A stretch of 64,000 nucleotides of DNA from positions 868,001-932,000 of the forward strand of contig NC_041788.1 in assembly GCF_900090045.1 (NCBI RefSeq). Direction: 5' to 3'. Within the stretch, counting starts at the first letter, position 1. Each line of letters starts with the position of its first letter. The notes below the pieces were generated by a model. The model searched no databases, was not told where the DNA came from, and saw nothing but the letters and a program-made list of their open reading frames with translations. Source of the stretch: Plasmodium malariae. Taxonomy: Eukaryota; Apicomplexa; Aconoidasida; Haemosporida; Plasmodiidae. Below are positions 1-12,525 of this stretch, piece after piece. The position numbers and the translations under genes were made by a program.

Positions 1-629
1 ATCAACAATATATCAAAGAAAAAGAAAACAAAATGAAAACATATTTCAAAAAAAAGGAAGAAAAAAATCTAGAAAAACAAAAAGTTGTTAATGATTTAGC
101 ATATAAAGAATATCTTGTTAATAAAGAAAAAGAGACCTTAGATGAATTGCTTAATAAATTATACATTGAAGAACATAATTTCAAAGAAAAACAAAAAGAA
201 ATAAAAGAAAATGAAAAAAAATTACAGCTTAAAAATGAAATGCTAAAACAGCTCGAAAAGGATATTAAATTAAAGGAAGAAAAAAGACAAAAGGAGAAAG
301 AAGAGGATGAAAAAAGAAAAATTGAACTTTTAGAGGAAAAAAAAAAATTAGATAAAATTGACCAATACACAGATCAAAAAAAAAAAGAAAAGCTATTACA
401 ATATAGAAAAGAAATATATGAAACGTTCCAAGAAAAAAAAGAAGCAATAAAAAAAGAAAGATTACAAGAAGAACAAGAAAAAGAAAAACTCTTGGAAGAA
501 CAGAAAAAATATGAACAGTTAATAAATCAAGAGAAAATGAAACTCATAGATAAATACAGTAAGGATATTCTGAAAAATCTCCCAGATGATGTATACGAAA
601 AACTTAAGAAGCAAAATATTATTACGTAG
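1..629 (+). CDS. MNS1: TPH-domain coiled-coil protein, MNS1-like (5' partial)
   Basis: The reading frame is open from base 3 with no upstream stop, so the gene starts left of the window; TAG is at 627-629. The visible 208 or so residues are almost wholly Lys/Glu-rich coiled coil. The last 35 residues (LINQEKMKLIDKYSKDIL, then LPDDVYEK) resemble the C-terminal end of the trichohyalin/plectin-homology (TPH) region of MNS1, where a helix ends in a Leu-Pro turn. MNS1-family proteins are microtubule-inner or axonemal proteins. In Plasmodium the only flagellum is in the male gamete, so I infer a male-gamete axoneme role. Its order before SMU1 fits the P. falciparum block as I recall it. Other coiled-coil cytoskeletal proteins cannot be excluded without the N-terminus. 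Confidence 0.6.
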   Translation, partial: QQYIKEKENKMKTYFKKKEEKNLEKQKVVNDLAYKEYLVNKEKETLDELLNKLYIEEHNFKEKQKEIKENEKKLQLKNEMLKQLEKDIKLKEEKRQKEKEEDEKRKIELLEEKKKLDKIDQYTDQKKKEKLLQYRKEIYETFQEKKEAIKKERLQEEQEKEKLLEEQKKYEQLINQEKMKLIDKYSKDILKNLPDDVYEKLKKQNIIT

Positions 630-1483
630 GAAAAAGTAGGGGAAAAAAACTTGTGTTATTCATAAAAATCGATAACTTAAAAAAAGTATAAGTTCTACAC
701 AAAAAACATGTGAGAATAAATACACACATGTGTATACACACCACTACGTGCATAAGTATACGCAAAGATATACACTAACATACGCTATGAGTATATTTTT
801 CGAACATTTAAATAAAAAAAAAAAAAAATTTACTACATATGAGCAAGACGAGAAGCAAAAGCACACAAAGCTCATATTCATCATACTGTACACATGCAAA
901 TGGATATATATATATATGTATGTATGTATATGTATATGCATGTATATGTATGTATATGTATATGCATGTATATGTATATATATGTATATGCATGTATATG
1001 TATGTATATGTATATGCATGTATATGTATGTATATGTATAGACGCATGTGTATGTATATGTACGTATATGTATATATAGGCATATATTTGTATGTGCGTA
1101 TATGTATGCATATATATGTACATATCTATATATATGTATGTATTCCTTTTATTATTCCTACGGATATGGTGTAAAATAAAACTATATAAATAGGAAATTT
1201 ATGTAGGTATGTATACACGTAAATTTCTCTTTATTATTCCTTCATTAATAATCGAAAGAACAAATACTACACAATAATTGTAAATTATCATCTGTAATAA
1301 AAAAAATTATGAAAAAATGAAAAAATATGAAGAGAAATAAAAAAAAATGAGGAAAAATAAAAGAAGATATGTAAAAACAAAAAAAGTATAAAGGTCATAA
1401 AAAGGCATAGAAAAAGATTAAAATATACTTAAAAAGAATATGACAGTAGAAAATGAAAAATGTTATTTTTTTTTCATTTGCAA

Positions 1484-1522
<39 letters not shown>

Positions 1523-1975
1523 AATTGGGACTTATTATTTTGCAATTTTGATGAAATATAATTTTCATTTAGAAGTGAGTACAATAATATGTTCATTTGA
1601 ATGCATTAATAGCATATAAGGTCGCCCACAAAATGACATATATTTACTGATATAATTAGGCATATATACGTATGATATTATCTCTTTCACAAAGTGTGAA
1701 TAATACTTGTTCCTTTTTCGTTAACTTTTATACTGCACTTCACTTTTCTGCTTAATGGGCTGTCCCTTTAAACCTTCCCTCATGTCACCTCAAATGTATA
1801 ACCGCTAATGTATAACCGCTAATGTATATCCGCTAAAGTATATCCGCTAAAGTATATCCGCTAAAGTATATCCGCTAATGTATATCCTCTAATGTATATC
1901 CTCTAATGTATATGCGTTAACGTGTCACCACTTTTGTGTCACTTCCCAACTACGAGCATATGCTTATTCCACTCC
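630..1975. repeat. Convergent intergenic region with simple repeats
   Basis: No gene is seen between the ends of the MNS1-like gene and SMU1, which point at each other. About 880-1140 is a (TATG/TA)n tract with interspersed GCATG. 1486-1521 is a 36-base poly(A) run. About 1795-1920 is a minisatellite of roughly nine 14-bp units (GTATATCCGCTAAA and variants) lying just beyond the SMU1 stop. The rest is presumably overlapping 3' UTRs. Confidence 0.8.
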
Positions 1976-3544
1976 TTACTGTATTATGTTCAGTGTGCCA
2001 TCCAAGGACCAAGATGCCATCAAGTTCTGACTCATGTTATGTATAATACCTAGTGAATCTTTTTCGTGAATTTTGATTTGAGTTTCCAATTTGGTCGTGT
2101 TATAATTAAAGCAATATAAGTTTTGATTTTCTGCTAAGCAATACACATATTTATAATTTGGCGATATACATGCACAAATAAAATTAACAAGATTTTCTTC
2201 TTCCTTATCTATTACATTAGTATAGGTTTTTATAATTTGTCCTTTTAAATTCATAATATAACAATAGGGAGATTTGGAACAAACTAAAATAAGTTCATCT
2301 AATGTTTTACTTATTAATAGGATATTATGAATAGGCGGAAAAATAATGTTTTCTTTAATATTATAATAGACATAAAATGTTGTTATGCATTCACAATTTT
2401 TTTGATTATATATATAAATTTTTCCTTCATCTGTTCCACAAATAATTTTCGTATTATCTAATGTATATATGGAAGAATGTACTACAGTTGAATGTTTTCT
2501 AAATTCTTTCAAACATTTTAAAGATTTCAGTCCATATATTTTAACAGTATTATCATAAGAAGATGTTAATATTTGTGTTTGATCTTTATTAAAACTAATT
2601 GAAGCAATTGCATTCGTATGTGCATTAATAGTTCTTAGACACGATCCTGTTTTTATTTTCCAAATTTTAATAATCCCTTTAGAATCAGCACTTAATAATA
2701 TTTCATCATCTTTACTAATACATAAACTAACAATGGGATTATCATGCATCATTATATTGTTCTCCTTTTGATAACTTAATTCCATATTTAATTGAGCAGT
2801 TAGCCAACTCCATATTTCAATAAACCCATCTGAGGTACCGGTTATCAAATAATCATTTTTATATGCACATATACAACATTCAACATTTGAATCATCTCCA
2901 AAATTTATACTTTTTATAATTTTTTCTGGATATACATCAATGGTTGTTATTTCATTTTTTTCGACATTTTTAAAAATATCAAATTCGCCATTTTGACTTT
3001 TTATTATATTGTGATAATTTTGCCATTTTAATGCCATACCTAGTAATGCTAACAATCTTGAAGGTGCACAAGAAGTTATTTCGTTATTTATCATAACACA
3101 TAAATTATTCCTTTTTTCTTCCTTTGTCATTCCATCATATAATATACTTTTACTTTCATTCATATTGTTACTATTTATCAGATCAACCAATTTTTTATAT
3201 TTATCTGAGTATTTCTTTTCCATCCTTTTAAATATTATGCACTCATTCATAATCTTTTCAGCCAACTCTTTTTCTTTATATTCTATTAATTCACATATTA
3301 ACTGTTCATATAAATTCATCAATGTGTCATCAGACAAATCAATTGTAGTTATATTGAACAATACATTTTTCCAATCTCCTTTATTTATATCGCTAATCAA
3401 CACATCTACATTGCTTACTGCGTTTAATTTTATATTACTCTCCTCTTGGAGTACATAAAAGGATCTTATCAGGTTATTCTCCTTCAAATATTGCAATATC
3501 AACCTTATTACATCGGGGGCTGACACATTCAGGCTACCTGCCAT
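1976..3544 (-). CDS. SMU1: WD40 repeat splicing factor SMU1
   Basis: Single exon of 522 residues, close to human SMU1 (513). The N-terminus has a LisH motif (about 7-38, VIRLILQYLKENNLIRSFYV) followed by a CTLH-like helical region (about 40-150) and the SMU1-typical patch TSCAPSRLLALLGMALKWQ. Residues from about 215 form WD40 blades, e.g. HDNPIVSLCISKDDEILLSA and HTNAIASISFNKDQTQILTS. The protein ends WSLDGTLNIIQ, matching the family's closing blade. SMU1 pairs with RED/IK in the spliceosomal B complex and acts in the nucleus before spliceosome activation. The promoter is shared head-to-head with ATP synthase gamma. Start chosen at the first ATG of the frame, which opens with the expected MAGSLNVSAPDVI leader. 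Confidence 0.9.
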   Translation of the reverse strand: MAGSLNVSAPDVIRLILQYLKENNLIRSFYVLQEESNIKLNAVSNVDVLISDINKGDWKNVLFNITTIDLSDDTLMNLYEQLICELIEYKEKELAEKIMNECIIFKRMEKKYSDKYKKLVDLINSNNMNESKSILYDGMTKEEKRNNLCVMINNEITSCAPSRLLALLGMALKWQNYHNIIKSQNGEFDIFKNVEKNEITTIDVYPEKIIKSINFGDDSNVECCICAYKNDYLITGTSDGFIEIWSWLTAQLNMELSYQKENNIMMHDNPIVSLCISKDDEILLSADSKGIIKIWKIKTGSCLRTINAHTNAIASISFNKDQTQILTSSYDNTVKIYGLKSLKCLKEFRKHSTVVHSSIYTLDNTKIICGTDEGKIYIYNQKNCECITTFYVYYNIKENIIFPPIHNILLISKTLDELILVCSKSPYCYIMNLKGQIIKTYTNVIDKEEENLVNFICACISPNYKYVYCLAENQNLYCFNYNTTKLETQIKIHEKDSLGIIHNMSQNLMASWSLDGTLNIIQ

Positions 3545-3785
3545 TGCGCAAGTGCACCAATATTATATGTGCCAATAAGATAAGTTATAATAATATATGT
3601 TATAGTAATATATGCGGTAATGCAATATGATTACACGGCGATGTGGCCTGTATTTTCACAGGTATGTATATATTTATAGTAGTAGGTTGCAAGTGCCCTT
3701 GACGTGGAAAAAGTTGTCAAAGTGATGATCAATCAAGTTGAAGCTTGCACATACATAAAATAATGCTTATGTTTATATGAATGGT

Positions 3786-3821
<36 letters not shown>

Positions 3822-5130
3822 TTTGGTTTATTTTCCGTGTAGTACTTTTACGCGGAGACGTTAGCGCTCTCATAATTTAATATCAAAATCGGCTTAAGAA
3901 GAAAATGTTACGCGCTCTTTATTCGAATTTGCATAAGTACACACGTATATATGCATGTATGTATGTATTTATTTACATATATATATACATACATATATAT
4001 GTGTATCACTCGTGTCGGGGGAATTTGCTAAATTATGTCAACTTTTAATCCCCTCTTATTTAGCTTCCATAAATGTTCAGCTACTTTTTTGTTCCATTCG
4101 TAAGTACATTAAACACATACATACATTAAACACATACATACATTAAACATATGCATACATTAAACATATACATGCATTAAACATATACATGCATTAAACA
4201 TATACATACATTAAACATATACATACATTAAACATATACATACATTAAACATATACATACATTAAACATATACATACATTAAGCATATACATACATTAAG
4301 CATATACATACATGAATATATGTTGAAACGTGCAATGACGCCTTTTGGTAATCTTGATTTGTTTTATCTCTTTATTTTTAAGGATAAAAAAAATAAAAAA
4401 TAAAATACGTACAGTATGCTACTTACTACGCCAGAATGAAAATAACACGCTTCATTCAATTAAAAAAAGAACTGTTAAAAATATAAATCTATTCCTGTTC
4501 TATATTTGTTCATACATAAAAAGTGCAATCAAATAGGGGAAAAAGTTCATAAATGCATATATACGTAAATACAATGAGATATATATGAATACGAACATAA
4601 ATGTACAAGTACATCCTTATATACATACACTAACATACCGCAAACAGTCATAAGCTAATTAAATTCATGTACGTATGTACACTACACGGTGCCACATTAT
4701 AGAAAGTACACTTCCTCCTTTTATTTTTTTATTTTTTCATTTTGGTCAATGAATTTATCTCAATTTAAAAATGTTCACAAAAAGTAAAAAGTGGAGGAGA
4801 AGTAAAAAATATATATTCGTAAAAATTAAAAGCGCTTAACGGTTAGAAAAAAAAAAAAAAAAAAAAAAAAAACAAACTGTTCTTATATATAATATTGTTT
4901 TCCTTTCTATTTTTTTTTTTTTTTTTTCTTTTTGATCTCTCTTCAATAATAGAAGGTTTTATATGTATATATATACAACATACATACGCCTATACATATG
5001 CCTATACATACGCCTATACATACGCCAATACATACGCTCATACATACGCCTATACATACGCCAATACATACGCCAATACATACGCCAATACATACGCCCA
5101 TTCGTACATATTTCCTGTGGAAAGGATAAA
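3545..5130. promoter_or_regulatory. Bidirectional promoter region with tandem repeats
   Basis: This 1.6-kb stretch separates the divergent SMU1 and ATP synthase gamma starts. It holds poly(A) near 3790-3817 and 4848-4871, a minisatellite at about 4098-4320 made of 17-bp units (ATTAAACATATACATAC), and a 12-bp array at about 4980-5105 (CATACGCCTATA variants) that ends just before the gamma start codon. The array is open in two frames, which makes false N-terminal extensions of the gamma gene. Exact core promoters cannot be seen. Confidence 0.6.
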
Positions 5131-6118
5131 ATGATGAGTAAAGGTAAGCTCGCATCATGGGCTAATCAATGCCCTTGGGTCATCTGTCATTTGACGACAA
5201 AAAGGAGTTTTGCCAGTGACAATTTAAGGTCACTGTCACTTCGTATGAAGTCTATAAAATCTATTCAAAAAATTACAAAAGCAATGAAGATGGTTGCTGC
5301 ATCAAAATTTAAAGGTGATCAGAAAAGGCTAGAGATCTGTAAGCATTTTTCTACTCCTTTAACTGATATTTTTAACAGATTAAACCAATTAGATATAAAC
5401 ATAAAAAATGAAGATTTAGCTATAATTGGTATTTCATCAGACAAAGGATTATGTGGAAGTGTTAACACATCCGTTTCAAGAATATGTAAAAAACTTATAG
5501 AGCGTGAAAATGTAGGTAATGAAATTATAAATAATATTACACCAAATAAAATATACGTATATGGGATAGGAGAGAAAATTAGATCAGCCTTAAGTAGATT
5601 ACACAGAGATAAATTTGAAGTTATTTATAATGAATATAATAAAATTCCAATAAATTTTCTTACTTGTTCATATATAGCTGAACGAATTTTGAAAAATAAT
5701 CATAGCAACATAATAATTATTTATAATAATTTTAAGTCAGCTATATCATTTGATACCAAAATTTTAAATGTCTTCTCTCAAAAACAATTAAATAAAATGA
5801 ACAAAAAAGAATTAGCATCTTTTGAATTTGAGCCAGAAATTGATTATATTTTTAAGGACGTGTATGAGTTTTATTTCACATCTCTACTATACAATTGCAT
5901 TATTCAAAATTTAGCAGCAGAACAGGTAATTTAATGAAAATTAAACTGAGTAATGGATTGAGGGCCAGGAAAAAACTTCCTTTTTCGTCATCTTTCAGCA
6001 TGTCTGTATATGTATATACATATGTACATAAATATGTACGTACACGTATACATATATACATATATACATTTATATACATGCCCGTAGCCACACATAAACA
6101 TACACACGAACATATATT

Positions 6119-6156
<38 letters not shown>

Positions 6157-6518
6157 ATATGCGGGTACATATGCACGCTTCTTTTTTTTTTCAAATTGAA
6201 TTTTCTGTTTTCACAGTCAGCGAGAATGACAGCCATGGACAACGCTTCTTCTAGTGCTACAGAAATGCTCGGGGCGCTGTCGTTAAAATATAATAGGGCA
6301 AGACAAGTAAACATTTAACAAAACGGAGTGTATATATATATGTATACATGTATGGACACATATATATAGATGCATCTTTATATATATGTAGAGCATTCTA
6401 CCCTACTCTTTAGTTATAAAGGATAAGCAGATATTTTATCTTTTTAATTTCTCTTTTTTTTTAGTCAAAAATTACCTTAGAACTTATTGAAATTATATCG
6501 GGTGCAAATGCTTTGTAA
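5131..6518 (+). CDS. ATPG: Mitochondrial ATP synthase F1 subunit gamma (3 exons)
   Basis: Exons 5131-5925, 6217-6306 and 6465-6518 give 312 residues, all joins in phase 0 with GT/AG ends (GTAATT...TTTTCACAG; GTAAAC...TTTTTTTTAG). The central rotor subunit turns inside the alpha3beta3 head and couples proton flow to ATP synthesis in the mitochondrion. Support: N-terminal helix motif [20 protein letters not shown], the conserved [12 protein letters not shown], and the C-terminal rotor helix [14 protein letters not shown] in exon 2, finishing [15 protein letters not shown] in exon 3. The first 35 or so residues are basic and Ser-rich, fitting a mitochondrial presequence. ATG at 5131 is chosen over the longer open frame from 4963 because that extension only translates the 12-bp tandem repeat; a second ATG follows directly at 5134. 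Confidence 0.93.
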
Positions 6519-8982
6519 TGAATTAGAAAAAAGAGAACATCAAGTGAATTATTTAAAAACTCCTTTTTTTCTAAATATATAAAACTACGAAATAAGAAAA
6601 TAATTGCAGGAGCCCTTTAAGGTTATAGTGAGAAAATTGTCACTTGTATTCTCGCATGCACACATGTACGAATAGATACATAAATAAATATATATGTATA
6701 CATGTATTTATATATATATGTATTTTCTCCATACGTTAAATAAAAAAAAAAAAGAAAAAAGTATGCTTATTTTATCCATTTTTGTAAAACCCAAACAGGC
6801 TTATTACAGCAGAGAAAACTGTACACAAGTTTTCGTACATTTTTGCTTTTTTTTTTTTTTTGAATTAACTGCAAATTTTTTTCGTTGTAGTTAGCCAAAA
6901 GTGTTATGTAGGTAGTTCTTTTCACGTCTTTTTTTTCTTTTCTTTTTTTTTATCTCTTTTTTTTTTTTTTATGTACTAACCACAATTAACCCCTTCTGTC
7001 ATAAAGGCTGAAATATTTTTTGGTATAACTTTTTATAAGGGGTAATAATATTATCACTCCAACGTGTGAAGTAAAAAAAATGGAAAAAAAAGAAAAAAAG
7101 GAAAAACAGAAAAAATGAAAAAACAAAAAAATAGGAAAAAAATCTGTTTTACGTTTTAACAATTTGAGAAAAAAATAAGTACTTTATTTACAACTTCAAA
7201 GCAGTAACCTATTCTGCTTGTTCGAAATGCACATTCTTAAAAAATAAAACTATTTATACAAAAAAGGGTAATACCGCGAGTACCCGTTTTACTATGCACT
7301 TTCGTTTTATCGTTTAATTAGAGTTCAATAAGCTTCTATTCTCCTTTTTCCTACTTAAATGAAAACAATTATTTTTTTTTTTCATTGCATTTGTGTTTTT
7401 ACCTTGCACATTTTTATTAATGCTGCAAAAATTTTACTACTTACGAGTAAATCTTTTTCTTTACTCCAACATAATATATAAAATACCAAGGGCTTTACGC
7501 ACGCAGACTATATGAACAGAAAAAAAAAAAAAAATTATATAAATATTTATAAAAATGTATATATATACGCTCGTATATGGATGCTTCATATAAAAACAAT
7601 AAAACGATACAATAGCAAAAACAAGAATAAAAAAAAAAAAAAAAAAAAAAAACGAATGGAAAGAAGAGAAGAGAAGAAGAGATGAAAAAAAAGAAACTAT
7701 TTTACGTACTTTTATACATATTGCGTAATTTTTAGAATATATAATTATATATGTATAAGAATGGGCGAATAGAAAAAGGAGTGAAAAACGTTTTTACGTT
7801 TTGAACAGTTTAGTAATACACAATTCGTAAGAGCAATTAATGCTCATTATTGTGCTTATGTAATTATGTGCAGACCACTATTCAAAACCAATGAATATGA
7901 TGAATTAATATGTATTAGGGGCATAGAACGAAAGAGTCTTTCAAAGTTCCCCTGCCGTATTTTCCCCATTTAGTTATACATTAGTCGTTAATTAGTTATT
8001 TATCAGTCTCCATTAACTCATTTATTTATTGCTCATTGTTTATTTATTTATTCATTATCCATTAGTAATCCATTTATCATCCTTTTACGACTCCCATGTT
8101 ATTAACACGCGAATCCATTTCTTCTCCTTACTGAGGTATTTTAGTTAGAGCTCGACGGGAGAGAGTGCAAGAAATTAATAAATAAAGAATAAATAATAAA
8201 TAATGAATAATAAGGCATAAAGAATTATATCATCTCAGGAGTCGTAAAACTGGCGCATAATTTTACCCATTATTTAATTTTTTCTTCCTCTGTGTTTTAA
8301 CACCGTTATAGTTCGATAGTTTACCCATTTTGCTGTGCATATATACTTATATATAATTATATTTATATATATTTATATATATTTATACATATTTATATTT
8401 ACTTATATTTATTTATATTTATATATATTTATATATATTTATATATATTTATATATATTTATATATATTTATATTTTTATTTATTTATTTATCTTACCAC
8501 TGTACTGCTTTTCCATTTCTCCAATACACCATTGATAATTCTTGACTTTTTTTTGTGTAATATATAGCGGCATAATTTTAAAACTCGTAATAATTTCTCC
8601 CATCTTGAAATGTTCAGAAAATGATATGCTATATCTATTTATGGAAAGGGGTTTTTAACAAATTATTTATGAAGAAATACGTTAGCTCAAAGATGCTAGA
8701 AGCAAAAACAAATGCACTGTAGTAGCTCCCACGTGTATGTATACGAATACGAATAGGTGTACTAACACGTAGGCATACTAACACACAGGTATACTAACAC
8801 ACAGGTATACTAACACGTAGGCAAACTAACACGTAGGCATACTAACACGTAGGCATACTAACACACAGGTATACTAACACGTAGGCATACTAACACACAG
8901 GTATACTAACACACACCCGGAAACTTTTTATAATGTAACGGAGCATCCCTTCAATTCCATCACATAAGAGAAAGGAGAAAAA
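6519..8982. other. Intergenic region, repeats only
   Basis: 2.5 kb between two + strand genes; no coding exon recognised. It contains poly(A)/poly(T) tracts (e.g. 7628-7651), an ATTTATAT array at about 8340-8490, and a clean 16-bp minisatellite at about 8740-8915 alternating ACTAACACGTAGGCAT and ACTAACACACAGGTAT, ending 70 bases before the AP-1 mu start. Confidence 0.7.
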
Positions 8983-10302
8983 ATGGCATGCATTAGTGCA
9001 ATATTTATAATAGATTTGAAGGGAAAGGTTATAATAAATAGAAATTATAGAGGAGAAGTAAATTTAAATTTAACAGAGATATTTTATAATTGTGTTATTG
9101 ATCAAGAGGATAATTTAATAAAGCCTATTTTTCATGTGAATGGATTAACATACTGCTGGGTTGCTCATAATAATATATATATTTTAGCTGTAACTAGAAA
9201 AAATAGTAATGCTACTCTTATAATAACTTTCTTATATAAATTAATACAAGTATTAAAAGACTATTTTAAAGTTTTAGAAGAAGAAAGTATAAAGGATAAT
9301 TTCGTCATCACATATGAATTATTGGATGAAATGATTGATAATGGATTTCCACAGTTAAGTGAAGTTAAGATATTAAGAGAATATATCAAGAATAAAGCTC
9401 ATCAATTAACTATAAATAATATAAAAATACCATCAGCTATTACAAATTCAGTTTCATGGAGAAATGAAGGAATTAAATATAAAAAGAATGAAATTTTTTT
9501 AGATGTGATAGAAAGTTTGAATACTATTATATCATCAAACGGTACTGTATTGAGAAGTGAAATTTTAGGATGTCTAAAAATGAAATCTTATTTATCAGGG
9601 ATGCCCGAACTGAAGCTAGGATTAAATGATAAACTTTTATTTAATAAAAATTTAAGTAATTTTCAAAATACAGCTAATAATAATACACATACTAGTAATA
9701 AAACGAAGTTAGTAGAATTAGAAGATATAAAATTTCATCAATGTGTTCGATTGTCAAAATTTGAAAGTGATAGGACCATTTCTTTTATACCTCCTGATGG
9801 AATATTTAACCTTATGACATATCGTTTAAGTACTCATGTTAAGCCTTTATTTTGGTTAGATATTAATATCTCCAAAAAATCCTTAACAAAAATTGAATAT
9901 ATTGTAAAAGCAAAATCACAATTTAAAAATAAAAGTATTGCAAATAATGTGGAATTTCATTTACCTGTACCAGCTGATGTCGATTCACCTCATTTTCAAA
10001 CATATATTGGAACTGTAAAATATTATCCTGACAAGGACATGTTAATATGGAAAGTCAAACAATTCCAAGGACAAAAAGAATATATTATGAATGCACAATT
10101 TGGTCTTCCTTCAATTGTATCTAATGAAAATAAAGATTTATATTACAAAAGACCAGTTAATGTAAAATTTGAAATACCCTATTTTACTGTCTCAGGTATT
10201 ACTGTAAGATATTTAAAAATTATTGAGAAAAGTGGGTACCAAGCTTTACCTTGGGTTAGGTATATTACGCAGAACGGTGATTATCAAGTAAGAATTTCGT
10301 GA
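8983..10302 (+). CDS. AP1M1: AP-1 clathrin adaptor complex subunit mu
   Basis: Single exon, 439 residues. The longin-like N-terminal domain (about 1-140) begins ISAIFIIDLKGKVIINRNYR. A Pro-containing linker leads to the mu homology domain (about 165-439), with SWRNEGIKYKKNEIFLDVIE at its start and YQALPWVRYITQNGDY at its end, both near-diagnostic for AP-1 mu rather than AP-2, AP-3 or AP-4. The mu subunit binds Tyr-based YxxPhi sorting signals in cargo tails and helps build clathrin coats at the trans-Golgi. In apicomplexans AP-1 is known to serve rhoptry and microneme traffic. A short Asn/Thr insert (NNNTHTSNK, around 230) is typical Plasmodium low complexity. The start codon sits in AAAAAATGG, and no upstream in-frame ATG is plausible. 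Confidence 0.95.
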   Translation: MACISAIFIIDLKGKVIINRNYRGEVNLNLTEIFYNCVIDQEDNLIKPIFHVNGLTYCWVAHNNIYILAVTRKNSNATLIITFLYKLIQVLKDYFKVLEEESIKDNFVITYELLDEMIDNGFPQLSEVKILREYIKNKAHQLTINNIKIPSAITNSVSWRNEGIKYKKNEIFLDVIESLNTIISSNGTVLRSEILGCLKMKSYLSGMPELKLGLNDKLLFNKNLSNFQNTANNNTHTSNKTKLVELEDIKFHQCVRLSKFESDRTISFIPPDGIFNLMTYRLSTHVKPLFWLDINISKKSLTKIEYIVKAKSQFKNKSIANNVEFHLPVPADVDSPHFQTYIGTVKYYPDKDMLIWKVKQFQGQKEYIMNAQFGLPSIVSNENKDLYYKRPVNVKFEIPYFTVSGITVRYLKIIEKSGYQALPWVRYITQNGDYQVRIS

Positions 10303-10838
10303 AATGGACAAGCGGAAAATAAGCAAGATGACAAAAAAAAGCTCAAAAAAAAAAAAAAATGTATAATGTAAACAAAATAAAACAAAATAAAACAAAATAA
10401 AGTAAAGAAAAATTTAAATCAGTTTAAATCAAGCCAAATCAAACTAAATCAATTTAAATCAAACTAAATCAATTTAAATCAAACTAAATCAATTTAAATC
10501 AAACCATATCAAACTAAATCAAACTAAATCAAATTGAATTAAAATAAAGAAAATATATGGCTTATTATTATGGGCACATTTCCGAAACCCAACAAAACCA
10601 ACACATAAAACGTCACTATAATTGAGTAATAGATACAGCATAGAAAAGCTACTTGTTGCGTTTATTTCTCGTACATACCAAAAGTTTAGCTTCAGCGTCA
10701 TTTGAATAGTGTTAGTTAATTTTTTTTTTTTTTTTTCCATTTTTATCTTAATTGTGAAACACTGCTTTTGGAAAGTTGCTCCTCTGCAACTAGCCATATC
10801 TTTATTTAGTTAACATGCCATTCTTCTTTTCACAGGCA

Positions 10839-10892
<54 letters not shown>

Positions 10893-12525
10893 TATGTATA
10901 TAAATCTACATTATTATATGTGTATAGATAACACATGTACGCACATTTGTTATATACATATTTTGTTTTCCTCAAAACAGTTAGTTTTTAAGCAAAATGC
11001 AAATCATTCCTTGTAAACTCGCTTAATAAGAAAATTGATTCAATTCCTCTATTTTTACAGTTTTTACGGTTTTACACCTTTTCACAGCATCTCACATTTT
11101 TATTTTTTATACTACATGGAATTAGGCATTTCCTGTAATAAAAATTTCCCATTGCGTCCGTTATTGTTATATGTATTTTATTTTTTTTTTTAAATATACG
11201 TATTTTATTACTATATGCAAATAGGCTCAATTTGGGGTAACTCTTTCCCTTTTCTTTCTTACGCGTTCTTGCATTATTGCTTATGGTTATAATCACTGCA
11301 CGTATTTATATATATACGTGTATGTATATATGTGTATACGTGTATGTATATATGTGTATACGTGTATGTATATATGTGTATACATGTATGTATATGTACA
11401 TATATGTATACATATATGTATACATATACGTGCTTACGTGTACTCTTGAGTGTCCTTTCTTTCCCAATTACCTAATATTGAACAGTCGTCATTGCAAGAA
11501 ATAAAATTTACAAAACGTATATCCGTTAAACCATTGAACATATGCCTATTATATATATATTTACATTTATTTTTTTTTTTTTTTTGTGATATATGTATTT
11601 TGTAAAAAAAGCAGTTGTAAGCTCTCGTCAGGATATATGTAACAAAAAAATATCCTCCTTTTAACGAACTGTGGTAAACAAAAAATTACACTTTGATTAT
11701 AGCTAATTCAGTATTTTGAGTGACAAAAAATTTTTATTAAAAACTTTATCAAGTGCTTTGCTTAGCAGAGTAAATAGCGATTATGCATGTATGCCTGTAC
11801 AAGGGTACACAGGTACATATGTACACATACATATATGTGCATATTCATATATAGGCATATTCATATATAGGCACACCTGCCCGTTCCACTAGCTTACCGC
11901 TGTAAATTTCATACGAAGCTAATAACGTGCATGTTGTAAATAACTAAATTTGTTTTAAATGGGATAAAAAGGTAATATGCCTTTTTATATTTTTGACGTT
12001 TCATTAAATAAACGGTTAAAAAAGGGGGAAAATGTAATTAAAAAAAAAATATATCTCCTTAAAAGATACGTTTATAAGTTAAAAAAAAAAAGATATACAC
12101 ATTTATACATATATACACATTTATACATATATACACATTTATACATATATACACATTTATACATATAAACACATGTACACATATAAACACATGTACACAT
12201 ATATATACATGCACATCCATTATGCCCTTTCAAACATATCAATACGACGGCAAAATTAACATACACAAGGGTATATGTTAGTTTTATGGAATTCTTAATA
12301 CCGTTGGCGCGCAATTACATTTAAAATACAAAACATAATGGCACTTTTTGTTTTGCTCCTCTCACAACTTTTACTTACCTATGTAATATATATGTGTTTA
12401 CTGAAGTAAAGAAACGCACATAATATATTGCACACGAGGAAAAATGCATGAATAGGTATAAACGCGTGAACAAGCATAAACGCGCGGACATGTAAAATCA
12501 TGCACAGTGGGAATGAAGGAGCTTC
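10303..12525. other. Convergent intergenic region
   Basis: 2.2 kb between the converging ends of AP-1 mu and RPT1. No gene seen. It contains an AAACAAAATA then AAATCAAACT-type decamer array at about 10370-10540, a (TA)n tract at 10847-10890, a TATG/TACG tract at about 11300-11440, and 18-bp units (CATTTATACATATATACA) at about 12095-12180. Probably 3' UTRs plus spacer. Confidence 0.7.

Noticed and set aside
730..1174. Several overlapping frames on both strands rich in Tyr/Ile/Met/Val/Cys
   Set aside because: They only translate the TATG/TA microsatellite at 880-1140.
1796..1922. Regularly repeated units as a possible CRISPR-like array
   Set aside because: Units are directly tandem without spacers, and the genome is eukaryotic.
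4963..5130. Longer N-terminus for ATP synthase gamma (Tyr/Ile/Arg repeats)
   Set aside because: It translates a 12-bp tandem array in the leader; homology and a presequence start after ATG 5131.
7885..7975. ATGATGA box suggesting a C/D snoRNA
   Set aside because: No CTGA D box at a suitable distance and no terminal stem.
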